Shown in pieces: positions 1 to 7,558 of a DNA stretch of 64,000 nt. The translations under genes were made by a program, and so were the position numbers. Source of the stretch: Eubacteriaceae bacterium (lineage in GTDB: Bacteria; Bacillota; Clostridia; Lachnospirales; Lachnospiraceae); NCBI GenBank assembly GCA_910574915.1, contig CAJTCR010000002.1, forward strand, positions 110,888-174,887, in the 5' to 3' direction. Position 1 is the first letter of the stretch, and every line of letters starts with the position of its first letter. The notes beneath the pieces are model-generated. The model worked only from the letters and a program-made list of their open reading frames with translations, did not search any database and had not been told where the DNA came from.

Positions 1-114
1 AGCGCTTTGGATATAAGGGGCTTTTTCAGCGATCATGGCAAATTCCTCCTGTTTTTCCGCATTGATAAATTTCGCCCATAATTCTAGTTTCGTCAGGACA
101 AATTCACCTTTCAT
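1..114 (-). CDS. Rpn C-terminal-domain protein, partial at left edge
   Basis: This is the mirror image of the truncated copy at 858-1244. Reading leftwards from 114 it encodes MKGEFVLTK followed by LELWAKFINAEKQEEF and MIAEK, then runs off the window. The nuclease domain is absent. An AGGAGG (complement of 45-50) lies 8 nt before an in-frame ATG at 36, the same internal start seen in all family-1 copies. If translated, it would give a stand-alone RpnS-like protein. The assignment rests wholly on identity with the right arm. Confidence 0.6.
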   Translation of the reverse strand, partial: MKGEFVLTKLELWAKFINAEKQEEFAMIAEKAPYIQSA

Positions 115-355
115 TTATTATACGTTGAAATGCTTGTAAGTACAAGACAGGAAAAAACTTTTGCGTAGTAACTTTCAGATTGTTTGCTGGGGTGTCAGAC
201 CGTCAGAGAAGAAATCATTGCGGTCAGTCAAATAATCACAAAGGAATTTTTCGGATCAGAAATGTTCAAGGTGATACAGAATAATAAAGTTTGGGCAGAA
301 TATGGAAAGAAGAAAACAACTCGCTGCAACACAACATTTTCGTATAAAATGTTAT
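1..355. repeat. Left arm of a 355-bp inverted repeat
   Basis: The reverse complement of this segment recurs at 617-971 (paired positions sum to 972). All stretches compared by eye were identical and the match stops at 355/617. The arm carries the start of a minus-strand truncated Rpn copy and about 240 bp of unrecognised sequence. The arm continues past the left edge of the window, so its full length is unknown. A chimeric or palindromic assembly cannot be excluded. Confidence 0.93.
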
Positions 356-616
356 CTTTAAGTATTCTATAACAAAATCTGTTGTTTTGCAATACCAATG
401 AAAAAATTGTTAATATTTCCTGTTTTATAGTATTAAAACACCGTCTTATTTATAAAATATTCATAAATAATTTCGAAACAAACGAGGGACAGTGCTTGTC
501 GGAAAGGCAACGTGTGATATAAAATTTTTTGGCATGGATTCTTATCCAAAAGCAGTAAATAATGATTTCACCTTATTTTATGCGTGTTTTTTATAAAAGA
601 ACTACAATGAAAAAGC
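356..616. other. Unique AT-rich spacer between inverted-repeat arms
   Basis: This is 261 bp of AT-rich sequence without recognisable coding potential. The arms on each side also contain an unrecognised 57-codon open frame (184-354 plus; mirror 618-788 minus) that differs only after the arm boundary. I do not recognise a protein family in it and do not call it a gene. Confidence 0.5.
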
Positions 617-971
617 ATAACATTTTATACGAAAATGTTGTGTTGCAGCGAGTTGTTTTCTTCTTTCCATATTCTGCCCAAACTTTATTATTCTGTATCA
701 CCTTGAACATTTCTGATCCGAAAAATTCCTTTGTGATTATTTGACTGACCGCAATGATTTCTTCTCTGACGGTCTGACACCCCAGCAAACAATCTGAAAG
801 TTACTACGCAAAAGTTTTTTCCTGTCTTGTACTTACAAGCATTTCAACGTATAATAAATGAAAGGTGAATTTGTCCTGACGAAACTAGAATTATGGGCGA
901 AATTTATCAATGCGGAAAAACAGGAGGAATTTGCCATGATCGCTGAAAAAGCCCCTTATATCCAAAGCGCT
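617..971. repeat. Right arm of the 355-bp inverted repeat
   Basis: This is the reverse complement of 1-355. It ends inside the truncated Rpn copy at about codon 38. The array then continues rightwards in plus orientation. What lies beyond the matching edge on the left is outside the window. Confidence 0.93.
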
Positions 972-1244
972 TATGACCAGCTACAAATAATCAGCCAGCA
1001 TAAGCATAAACGTATGGAATATGAAGCCCGCCAAAAAGCCATCCTCGACCATAACCAGTCCATTTTGGAAGCGGAACAACGCGGCAGGGAAGAAGGCATC
1101 AAAGAAGGTATCCAGGAAGGCAGGGAACTGGAAGCTGTTTCTATTGCCTTAAGGCTAATTGCGCTTGGTATGGATGATGCAACCATTATAGGCGCAACCA
1201 GCCTTTCCACTGAAAAAGTGAAATCTTTACGTAAGAAACCATAA
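858..1244 (+). CDS. N-terminally deleted Rpn copy A (stand-alone C-terminal domain)
   Basis: The 128-residue frame opens with a foreign nonapeptide (MKGEFVLTK) and then follows the C-terminal part of the full-length neighbours from LELWAKF onward. The whole PD-(D/E)XK nuclease domain is missing. A TATAAT-like box lies just upstream (about 850-855), but there is no good ribosome site before 858. Inside the frame AGGAGG (922-927) precedes ATG 936 by 8 nt, so the likely product is the 102-residue protein 936-1244. It carries three 4-residue repeat units (EGIK, EGIQ, EGRE). By analogy with E. coli RpnS, it could act as an orphan antitoxin. The alternative is a decaying fragment. Confidence 0.6.
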   Translation: MKGEFVLTKLELWAKFINAEKQEEFAMIAEKAPYIQSAYDQLQIISQHKHKRMEYEARQKAILDHNQSILEAEQRGREEGIKEGIQEGRELEAVSIALRLIALGMDDATIIGATSLSTEKVKSLRKKP

Positions 1245-1423
1245 GGCACCCCATAAAGGCAGGCTCGGCAAGCGAAAGGATTGCTTGCGTTCCTTCCTAA
1301 TTATAGGAAATAACATACGTTTTCCCTGCCTGAAAGAACCAATGGAGCCCTAAACCGTAGAGCCTTTAAAAGATTGGGCCGTCCAAAGAAATGCCCAAAA
1401 TACAACATTTGATCGGAGGAATT

Positions 1424-2311
1424 ATGCCTGATTTTTTAATGAAGCCTAAAATTGATTTCGCCTTTAAAGAAATTATGGAAGATGAAAAGGCCCGCACCGG
1501 TTTCCTTGCCGCTGTCCTCCGGCTAGACCCTAACGACATCAAAGAAACGCGCATTTTAAACTCCAGCCTGCCCAAAGCCCACGAAAACGACAAGCTCGGC
1601 ATCCTTGACGTCAGGATCTTGATGAATGACGACACGCACATTGACACCGAGATCCAATTAGCGGAGCTTAAAATCTGGGGCGACCGCGCATTGTTTTCTA
1701 TTTCCAAGATGTATACAGGACAGATCGAAAAAGGACAGCACTATGACGTGCTTAAAAAATGCGTCAGCATCAGTATCCTGGACTTTGTACTGTTTGAAAA
1801 TGAGCCGGATTTTTATTCCCGCTTCCACATCCTGGAGGACACCCGCCATTTCATCTACACCGACAAAATGGAATTCCATGTCATCGAGCTCCCAAAACTT
1901 CCGAAAGGCTTGCGGGATGGCTCTGGCAGCCTGGAATTATGGGCGAAGTTTATCAATGCGGAAAAACAGGAGGAATTTGCCATGATCGCTGAAAAAGACC
2001 CTTACATCCAAAGCGCCTATGACCAGCTACAAATAATCAGCCAGGATAAGCATAAGCGTATGGAATATGAAGCCCGCCAAAAAGCCATCCTCGACCATAA
2101 CCAGTCCATACTGGAAGCGGAACAACGCGGCAGGGAGGAAGGCATCAAAGAAGGTATCAAAGAAGGCATCCAGGAAGGCAGGGAGCTGGAAGCAGTTTCT
2201 ATTGCTTTAAGGCTGATTGCGCTTGGTATGGATGATGCTGCCATTATAGGAGTAACCAGCCTTACCCCTGAAAAAGTGAAATCTTTACGTAAGAACCATA
2301 TCCCATTATAA
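1424..2311 (+). CDS. Rpn family recombination-promoting nuclease/putative transposase, copy B
   Basis: This 295-residue protein belongs to the PD-(D/E)XK transposase-like family (Rpn, PDDEXK_2). The N-terminus MPDFLMKPKIDFAFKEIM is the family's opening motif. D62 in LDVRIL and E76-x-Q78 in TEIQL are the likely catalytic residues, with Q in place of the usual K. GGAGG at 1414-1418 sets the start at 1424, 6 nt away; a longer frame from 1391 has no such site. Rpn proteins cut DNA and, when overproduced, promote recombination and are toxic. The C-terminus carries four EGIK-type units and ends LTPEKVKSLRKNHIPL, like copy F. It lies 80 bp upstream of the family-2 gene. Confidence 0.88.
   Translation: MPDFLMKPKIDFAFKEIMEDEKARTGFLAAVLRLDPNDIKETRILNSSLPKAHENDKLGILDVRILMNDDTHIDTEIQLAELKIWGDRALFSISKMYTGQIEKGQHYDVLKKCVSISILDFVLFENEPDFYSRFHILEDTRHFIYTDKMEFHVIELPKLPKGLRDGSGSLELWAKFINAEKQEEFAMIAEKDPYIQSAYDQLQIISQDKHKRMEYEARQKAILDHNQSILEAEQRGREEGIKEGIKEGIQEGRELEAVSIALRLIALGMDDAAIIGVTSLTPEKVKSLRKNHIPL
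1982..2311 (+). CDS. Predicted intragenic RpnS-like protein in copy B
   Basis: AGGAGG at 1968-1973 stands 8 nt before the in-frame codon ATG 1982, an almost ideal initiation site inside the coding region. It would yield a 109-residue C-terminal protein beginning MIAEKDPYIQ. In E. coli, Rpn C-terminal proteins made this way (RpnS) inhibit the toxic full-length form; here this is inferred from sequence only. Confidence 0.6.
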   Translation: MIAEKDPYIQSAYDQLQIISQDKHKRMEYEARQKAILDHNQSILEAEQRGREEGIKEGIKEGIQEGRELEAVSIALRLIALGMDDAAIIGVTSLTPEKVKSLRKNHIPL

Positions 2312-2391
2312 TTTTTTATAGAATCCTCTACGCTGTAGGCACTTTAATGAAAGGAAACTGGCGTATAATAAAGAAAAGGAGCACCCGAATT

Positions 2392-3357
2392 ATGCAGCCT
2401 CATAACCGAAACACAAATGCGCCTCATGGCTCTGGAACGGGCATCCCCACTGCAAAAAAACTTTTTACTTCCCCTACGGAAGATACTTATAACAGAAAAT
2501 ACAAAGACACCCTGTTTACTTCACTGTTTAAGGATAAGCGGTATGCGATGCTGTTATACGAATCCTTGTTTCCAGACAGGGAGCCTGTTACAGAAGACGA
2601 CATTGAGATCTTAAACCTGGAAAATATCTTTACGGTTGATTGTTACAATGACGCATGTATGCTGTTTAAAAATATCCTGGTTGTCCTGACGGAGCACCAG
2701 TCCACCATCAGCTACAATATGCCCACCCGGCTGCTGTTGTATATTGCCGAAGAATACAAGCGCTTTTTTTCCGGCGGCAGGCATAAATCCTTGTTTAAGG
2801 GCAAGCTTGTAAAAATACCCGCGCCTGCGTTTTATGTCGTATATACCGGGACAGGCGCCTGCCCTGCTTCCATGTGCCTAAGCGACGCCTTTCTGCTTCC
2901 AGCAGGCTCTTTGGAGCTTACGGTAAAAGTCATCGATATTAAAAATGCAAGCGGCATCTTGCGCGAGTTCATCCAGCTCACCCAGGAGATTGACGCGGGC
3001 GTAAAGGGACTGCACGGGCAGGAAAAAGTCAATAAAATTGATGCTGTTGTCGAGAAATACAAAAGCCCTGGCTGCCTGCTGTCTAATTTTTTAAATGAGA
3101 AAGGAGATGTTGTTGATATGATTCATGACACACTAACCTATTATGACCTTTTAGAAATAAAAAAAGAAGAAGGGATTGAACAGGGAATTGAACAAGGGAT
3201 CGAACGGGGGATTGAACAATTATTAAAATCTTTTATCATAAGCCACGGCAAAAAAGGACAGCCACAGTCAAAGATCTTAGAAGAGATCGTCAACGATTTT
3301 GATTTAACTTATGATACCGCTTCCAAATATGTGACTATGTTTTATCCTGGCAATTAA
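2392..3357 (+). CDS. Rpn-like PD-(D/E)XK protein of a second family, copy C
   Basis: This 321-residue protein is unrelated at close range to the neighbouring copies, but has the same architecture. KDTLFTSLF (38-46) and ND...LTEHQST (D87, E101, Q103) match the nuclease core of the Lachnospiraceae PD-(D/E)XK transposase-like proteins (VLxEHQSTxxxNMPxR). The C-terminal tail has four-residue repeats EGIEQGIEQGIERGIEQ. Start 2392 is chosen because GGAG (2378-2381) precedes it. The TATAAT at 2364-2369 could be the -10 box, which would exclude an upstream ATG at 2347. Confidence 0.75.
   Translation: MQPHNRNTNAPHGSGTGIPTAKKLFTSPTEDTYNRKYKDTLFTSLFKDKRYAMLLYESLFPDREPVTEDDIEILNLENIFTVDCYNDACMLFKNILVVLTEHQSTISYNMPTRLLLYIAEEYKRFFSGGRHKSLFKGKLVKIPAPAFYVVYTGTGACPASMCLSDAFLLPAGSLELTVKVIDIKNASGILREFIQLTQEIDAGVKGLHGQEKVNKIDAVVEKYKSPGCLLSNFLNEKGDVVDMIHDTLTYYDLLEIKKEEGIEQGIEQGIERGIEQLLKSFIISHGKKGQPQSKILEEIVNDFDLTYDTASKYVTMFYPGN
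3118..3357 (+). CDS. Predicted intragenic C-terminal protein in copy C
   Basis: AAGGAG (3101-3106) is followed after 11 nt by in-frame ATG 3118, giving a 79-residue protein MIHDTLTYYD... that contains the whole repeat tail. The spacing is longer than in family 1. The same start and frame survive intact in the frameshifted copy G, which favours real use. Confidence 0.45.
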   Translation: MIHDTLTYYDLLEIKKEEGIEQGIEQGIERGIEQLLKSFIISHGKKGQPQSKILEEIVNDFDLTYDTASKYVTMFYPGN

Positions 3358-3452
3358 ACCATGCATCTGCTGATATATATAACGTACCCTATAAAGGTAG
3401 ACACGGTATATCCAAAGAAATGCCCAAAATATAACATTTGATCGGAGGATTT

Positions 3453-4343
3453 ATGTCTGATTTTTTAATGAAGCCTAAAATTGATTTCGCCTTTAAAGAA
3501 ATTATGGAAGATGAAAAAGCACGCACCGGTTTCCTTGCTGCTGTCCTCCAGCTAGACCCAAACGACATCAAAGAAACACGCATTTTAAACTCCAGCCTGC
3601 GCAAAGCCCACGAAAACGACAAGCTCGGCATCCTTGACGTCAGGATCTTGATGAATGACGACACGCACATTGACACCGAGATCCAGTTAGCGGAGCTTAA
3701 AATCTGGGGCGACCGCGCCTTGTTTTATATTTCCAAGATGTATACCGGACAAATCGAAAAAGGACAACACTATGACGTACTTAAAAAATGCGTCAGCATC
3801 AGTATCCTGGACTTTGTGCTGTTTGAAAATGAACCGGATTTTTATTCCCGCTTCCACATCTTAGAGGATACCCGCCATTTTATCTACACCGACAAAATGG
3901 AATTCCACGTCATCGAGCTCCCAAAGCTTCCGAAAGGCTTGCGGGATGGCTCTGGCAGCCTGGAATTATGGGCGAAGTTTATCAATGCGGAAAAACAGGA
4001 GGAATTTGCCATGATCGCTGAAAAAGACCCTTACATCCAAAGCGCTTATGACCAGCTACAAATAATCAGCCAGGATAAGCATAAACGGTTGGAATATGAA
4101 GCCCGCCAAAAAGCCATCCTCGACCATAACCAGTCCATTTTGGAAGCGGAACAACGCGGCAGGGAAGAAGGCATCAAAGAAGGTATCAAAGAAGGTATCA
4201 AAGAAGGTATCAAAGAAGGCAGGGAACGGGAAGCAGCTTCTATTGCCTTAAGGCTAATTGCGCTTGGTATGGATGATGCAGCCATTATAGGCGCAACCAG
4301 CCTTTCCGCTGAAAAAGTGAAATCTTTACGTAAGAAACCATAA
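3453..4343 (+). CDS. Rpn family recombination-promoting nuclease, copy D
   Basis: This 296-residue copy has the PD-(D/E)XK core (D62, E76, Q78) intact. Start 3453 has GGAGG at 3444-3448. It has five repeat units (EGIK x4, EGRE) encoded by near-perfect 12-bp repeats at about 4166-4226. It ends LSAEKVKSLRKKP, as copy J does, and its 106-bp downstream spacer is nearly the same as the one after J, so D and J share a duplication history. Confidence 0.88.
   Translation: MSDFLMKPKIDFAFKEIMEDEKARTGFLAAVLQLDPNDIKETRILNSSLRKAHENDKLGILDVRILMNDDTHIDTEIQLAELKIWGDRALFYISKMYTGQIEKGQHYDVLKKCVSISILDFVLFENEPDFYSRFHILEDTRHFIYTDKMEFHVIELPKLPKGLRDGSGSLELWAKFINAEKQEEFAMIAEKDPYIQSAYDQLQIISQDKHKRLEYEARQKAILDHNQSILEAEQRGREEGIKEGIKEGIKEGIKEGREREAASIALRLIALGMDDAAIIGATSLSAEKVKSLRKKP
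4011..4343 (+). CDS. Predicted intragenic RpnS-like protein in copy D
   Basis: AGGAGG 3997-4002 stands 8 nt before in-frame ATG 4011 (Met187 of the long form). The product would be 110 residues. Confidence 0.6.
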   Translation: MIAEKDPYIQSAYDQLQIISQDKHKRLEYEARQKAILDHNQSILEAEQRGREEGIKEGIKEGIKEGIKEGREREAASIALRLIALGMDDAAIIGATSLSAEKVKSLRKKP

Positions 4344-4449
4344 GGCACCCCATAAAGATAAGAACCAATGGGGCCCCAAACCGTAGAACCTTTAAAAGAT
4401 TGGGCTGTCCAAAGAACTGCCCAAAATACAACCTATGATCGGAGGATTT

Positions 4450-5364
4450 ATGTCTGATTTTTTAATGAAGCCTAAAATTGATTTCGCCTTTAAAGAAATT
4501 ATGGAAGATGAAAAAGCACGCACCGGTTTCCTTGCTGCTGTCCTCCAGCTAGACCCAAACGACATCAAAGAAACACGCATTTTAAACTCCAGCCTGCGCA
4601 AAGCCCACGAAAACGACAAGCTCGGCATCCTTGACGTCAGGATCTTGATGAATGACGACACGCACATTGACACCGAGATCCAGTTGTCGGAGCTTAAAAT
4701 CTGGGGCGACCGCGCATTGTTTTATATTTCTAAAATGTATACTGGACAGATTGAAAAAGGACAAAACTATGACGTACTTAAAAAATGCGTCAGCATCAGT
4801 ATCCTGGACTTTGTGCTGTTTGAAAATGAACCGGAATTTTATTCCCGCTTCCACATCCTGGAAGATACCCGCCATTTTATCTACACCGACAAAATGGAAT
4901 TCCACGTCATCGAGCTCCCAAAGCTTCCGAAAGGCTTGCGGGATGGCTCTGGCAGTCTGGAATTATGGGCGAAATTTATCAATGCGGAAAAACAGGAGGA
5001 ATTTGCCATGATCGCTGAAAAAGACCCTTACATCCAAAGCGCCTATAACCAGCTACAGGTAATCAGCCAGGACAAGCATAAACGGTTGGAATATGAAGCC
5101 CGCCAAAAAGCCATCCTCGACCATAACCAGTCCATACTGGAAGCGGAACAACGCGGCAGGGAAGAAGGCATCAAAGAAGGCATCAAAGAAGGCATCCAGG
5201 AAGGCATCAAAAAAGGCATCAAAGAAGGCATCCAGGAAGGCAGGGAGCTGGAAGCAGCTTCTATTGCCTTAAGGCTGATTGCACTTGGTATGGATGATGC
5301 AGCCATTATAGGCGCGACAAGCCTTTCCCCTGAAAAAGTGAAAGCTTTACGTAAGAAGCTATAA
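4450..5364 (+). CDS. Rpn family recombination-promoting nuclease, copy E
   Basis: This 304-residue copy differs from D by a few substitutions (SEL for AEL, EFYSR for DFYSR, NQLQV for DQLQI). It has seven repeat units of mixed type (EGIK, EGIQ, KGIK, EGRE). The units use GGC rather than GGT codons, so its repeat array belongs to a separate sub-lineage shared with H and I. GGAGG precedes the start at 4450; an upstream ATG at 4435 has no site of its own. Confidence 0.88.
   Translation: MSDFLMKPKIDFAFKEIMEDEKARTGFLAAVLQLDPNDIKETRILNSSLRKAHENDKLGILDVRILMNDDTHIDTEIQLSELKIWGDRALFYISKMYTGQIEKGQNYDVLKKCVSISILDFVLFENEPEFYSRFHILEDTRHFIYTDKMEFHVIELPKLPKGLRDGSGSLELWAKFINAEKQEEFAMIAEKDPYIQSAYNQLQVISQDKHKRLEYEARQKAILDHNQSILEAEQRGREEGIKEGIKEGIQEGIKKGIKEGIQEGRELEAASIALRLIALGMDDAAIIGATSLSPEKVKALRKKL
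5008..5364 (+). CDS. Predicted intragenic RpnS-like protein in copy E
   Basis: AGGAGG 4994-4999 stands 8 nt before in-frame ATG 5008. The product would be 118 residues. Confidence 0.6.
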   Translation: MIAEKDPYIQSAYNQLQVISQDKHKRLEYEARQKAILDHNQSILEAEQRGREEGIKEGIKEGIQEGIKKGIKEGIQEGRELEAASIALRLIALGMDDAAIIGATSLSPEKVKALRKKL

Positions 5365-5433
5365 GGTACCCTATAAAGTAGGCACGGTATCTCCAAAAAA
5401 ACACCCAAAATACAACCTATGATCGGAGGATTT

Positions 5434-6417
5434 ATGTCTGATTTTTTAATGAAGCCTAAAATTGATTTCGCCTTTAAAGAAATTATGGAAGATGAAAAAG
5501 CACGCACCGGTTTCCTTGCTGCTGTCCTCCAGCTAGACCCAAACGACATCAAAGAAACACGCATTTTAAACTCCAGCCTGCGCAAAGCCCACGAAAACGA
5601 CAAGCTCGGCATCCTTGACGTCAGGATCTTGATGAATGACGACACGCACATTGACACCGAGATCCAGTTGTCAGAGCTTAAGATCTGGGGCGACCGCGCA
5701 TTGTTTTATATTTCCAAGATGTATACCGGGCAGATTGAAAAAGGACAAAACTATGACGTACTTAAAAAATGCGTCAGCATCAGTATCCTGGACTTTGTGC
5801 TGTTTGAAAATGAACCGGATTTTTATTCCCGCTTCCACATCTTAGAGGATACCCGCCATTTCATCTACACCGACAAAATGGAATTCCATGTCATCAAGCT
5901 CCCAAAGCTTCCGAAAGGCTTGCGGGATGGCTCTGGCAGCCTGGAATTATGGGCGAAGTTTATCAATGCGGAAAAACAGGAGGAATTTGCCATGATCGCT
6001 GAAAAAGACCCTTACATCCAAAGCGCTTATGACCAGCTACAAATAATCAGCCAGGATAAGCATAAACGGTTGGAATATGAAGCCCGCCAAAAAGCCATCC
6101 TCGACCATAACCAGTCCATTTTGGAAGCGGAACAACGCGGCAGGGAAGAAGGCATCAAAGAAGGTATCAAAGAGGGTATCAAAGAAGGTATCAAAGAAGG
6201 TATCAAAGAAGGTATCAAAGAAGGCAGGGAGGAAGGTATCAAAGAAGGCAGGGAGGAAGGTATCAAAGAAGGTATCAAAGAAGGCAGGGAACGGGAAGCA
6301 GCTTCTATTGCCTTAAGGCTAATTGCGCTTGGTATGGATGATGCAACCATTATAGGCGCAACCAGCCTTACCCCTGAAAAAGTGAAATCTTTACGTAAGA
6401 ACCATATCCCATTATAA
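5434..6417 (+). CDS. Rpn family recombination-promoting nuclease, copy F
   Basis: This 327-residue copy has an intact nuclease core. Its tail holds twelve 4-residue units (EGIK x6, then alternating EGRE and EGIK), encoded at about 6147-6290 by 12-bp repeats. The 3' end (LTPEKVKSLRKNHIPL) and the following spacer match copy B, and both are followed by a family-2 gene. The two-gene module B-C was therefore duplicated as F-G. Confidence 0.88.
   Translation: MSDFLMKPKIDFAFKEIMEDEKARTGFLAAVLQLDPNDIKETRILNSSLRKAHENDKLGILDVRILMNDDTHIDTEIQLSELKIWGDRALFYISKMYTGQIEKGQNYDVLKKCVSISILDFVLFENEPDFYSRFHILEDTRHFIYTDKMEFHVIKLPKLPKGLRDGSGSLELWAKFINAEKQEEFAMIAEKDPYIQSAYDQLQIISQDKHKRLEYEARQKAILDHNQSILEAEQRGREEGIKEGIKEGIKEGIKEGIKEGIKEGREEGIKEGREEGIKEGIKEGREREAASIALRLIALGMDDATIIGATSLTPEKVKSLRKNHIPL
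5992..6417 (+). CDS. Predicted intragenic RpnS-like protein in copy F
   Basis: AGGAGG 5978-5983 stands 8 nt before in-frame ATG 5992. The product would be 141 residues, longer than in copy D only because of the repeat expansion. Confidence 0.6.
   Translation: MIAEKDPYIQSAYDQLQIISQDKHKRLEYEARQKAILDHNQSILEAEQRGREEGIKEGIKEGIKEGIKEGIKEGIKEGREEGIKEGREEGIKEGIKEGREREAASIALRLIALGMDDATIIGATSLTPEKVKSLRKNHIPL
6147..6292 (+). repeat. 12-bp tandem repeat in copy F
   Basis: There are twelve consecutive 12-bp units of the form GAAGGTATCAAA, with some GAAGGCAGGGAG variants, each encoding EGIK or EGRE. Units differ at the third codon position only rarely, which indicates recent expansion. Confidence 0.85.
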
Positions 6418-6497
6418 TTTTTTATAGAATCCTCTACGCTGTAGGCACTTTAATGAAAGGAAACCGGCGTATAATAAAGAACAGGAGCACCCGAATT

Positions 6498-7465
6498 ATG
6501 CAGCCTCATAACCGAAACACAAATGCGCCTCATGGCTCTGGAACGGGCACCCCCACTGCAAAAAGACTTTTTACTTCCCCTACGGAAGATACTTATAACA
6601 GAAAATACAAAGACACCCTCTTTACTTCCCTGTTTAAGGATAAGCGGTATGCGGTGCTGTTATACGAATCCTTGTTTCCAGACAGGAAGCCTGTTACAGA
6701 AGACGACATTGAGATCCTAAACCTGGAAAATATCTTTACGGTTGATTGTTACAATGACGCATGTATGCTGTTTAAAAATATCCTGGTTGTCCTGACGGAG
6801 CACCAGTCCACCATCAGCTACAATATGCCCACCCGGCTGCTGTTGTATATCGCCGAAGAATACAAGCGCTTTTTTTCCGGCGGCAGGCATAAATCCTTGT
6901 TTAAAGGCAAGCTTGTAAAAATACCCGCGCCTGCGTTTTATGTCGTATATCCCGGGACAGGCGCCTGCCCTGCTTCCATGTGCCTAAGCGACGCCTTTCT
7001 GCTTCCCGCAGGCTCTTTGGAGCTTACGGTAAAAGTCATCGATATTAAAAATACAAGCGGCATCTTGCGCGAGTTCATCCAGCTCACCCAGGAGATTGAC
7101 GCGGGCGTAAAGGGGGGCTGCACGGGCAGGAAAAAGTCAATAAAATTGGTGCGGTTGTCGAGAAATACAAAAGCCCTGGCTGCCTGCTGTCTAATTTTTT
7201 AAATGAGAAAGGAGATGTTGTTGATATGATTCATGACACACTAACCTATTATGACCTTTTAGAAATAAAAAAAGAAGAAGGGATTGAACAGGGAATTGAA
7301 CAAGGGATCGAACGGGGGATCGAACAATTATTAAAATCTTTTATCATCAGCCACGGCAAAAAAGGACAGCCACAGTCAAAGATCCTGGAAGAGATCGTCA
7401 ACGATTTTGATTTAACTTATGATACCGCTTCCAAATATGTGACCATGTTTTATCCTGGCAATTAA
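6498..7465 (+). pseudogene. Frameshifted second-family Rpn-like gene, copy G
   Basis: This is the near-identical partner of copy C, with start and ribosome site conserved (GGAG before ATG 6498). A run of six G (7112-7117) replaces the GGGA of copy C, a net gain of 2 nt. The frame is lost after VKG and translation stops at 7202. The nuclease core (D87, EHQ) lies upstream of the lesion and is preserved, so a 234-residue truncated protein may still be made. The original frame resumes in the region of 7226-7465. A sequencing error or slippage at the G run are alternatives. Confidence 0.8.
7226..7465 (+). CDS. Intact C-terminal (RpnS-like) frame of copy G
   Basis: A 79-residue open frame begins MIHDTLTYYD and is nearly identical to the tail of copy C. 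AAAGGAG (7208-7214) lies 11 nt upstream. The long protein is broken upstream, but this short frame and its start are untouched. Confidence 0.5.
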   Translation: MIHDTLTYYDLLEIKKEEGIEQGIEQGIERGIEQLLKSFIISHGKKGQPQSKILEEIVNDFDLTYDTASKYVTMFYPGN

Positions 7466-7558
7466 ACCGTGCATCTGCTGATATATAACGTACCCTATAA
7501 AGGTAGACATGGTATCACCAAAGAAATGTCCAAAATATAACCTATGATCGGAGGATTT

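Noticed and set aside
184..372. 57-62 codon frame in both inverted-repeat arms
   Set aside because: No ribosome site and no recognised family; duplication alone does not make it a gene.
6147..6292. Short regular repeats resembling a CRISPR array
   Set aside because: Units are 12 bp, contiguous, in frame and code for EGIK; there are no spacers.
6077..6316. Lys-rich frame (KKVSKKVSKK) in the shifted frame of the repeats
   Set aside because: It is the +1 reading of the EGIK repeat, without a start site; the same happens in copies I and J.
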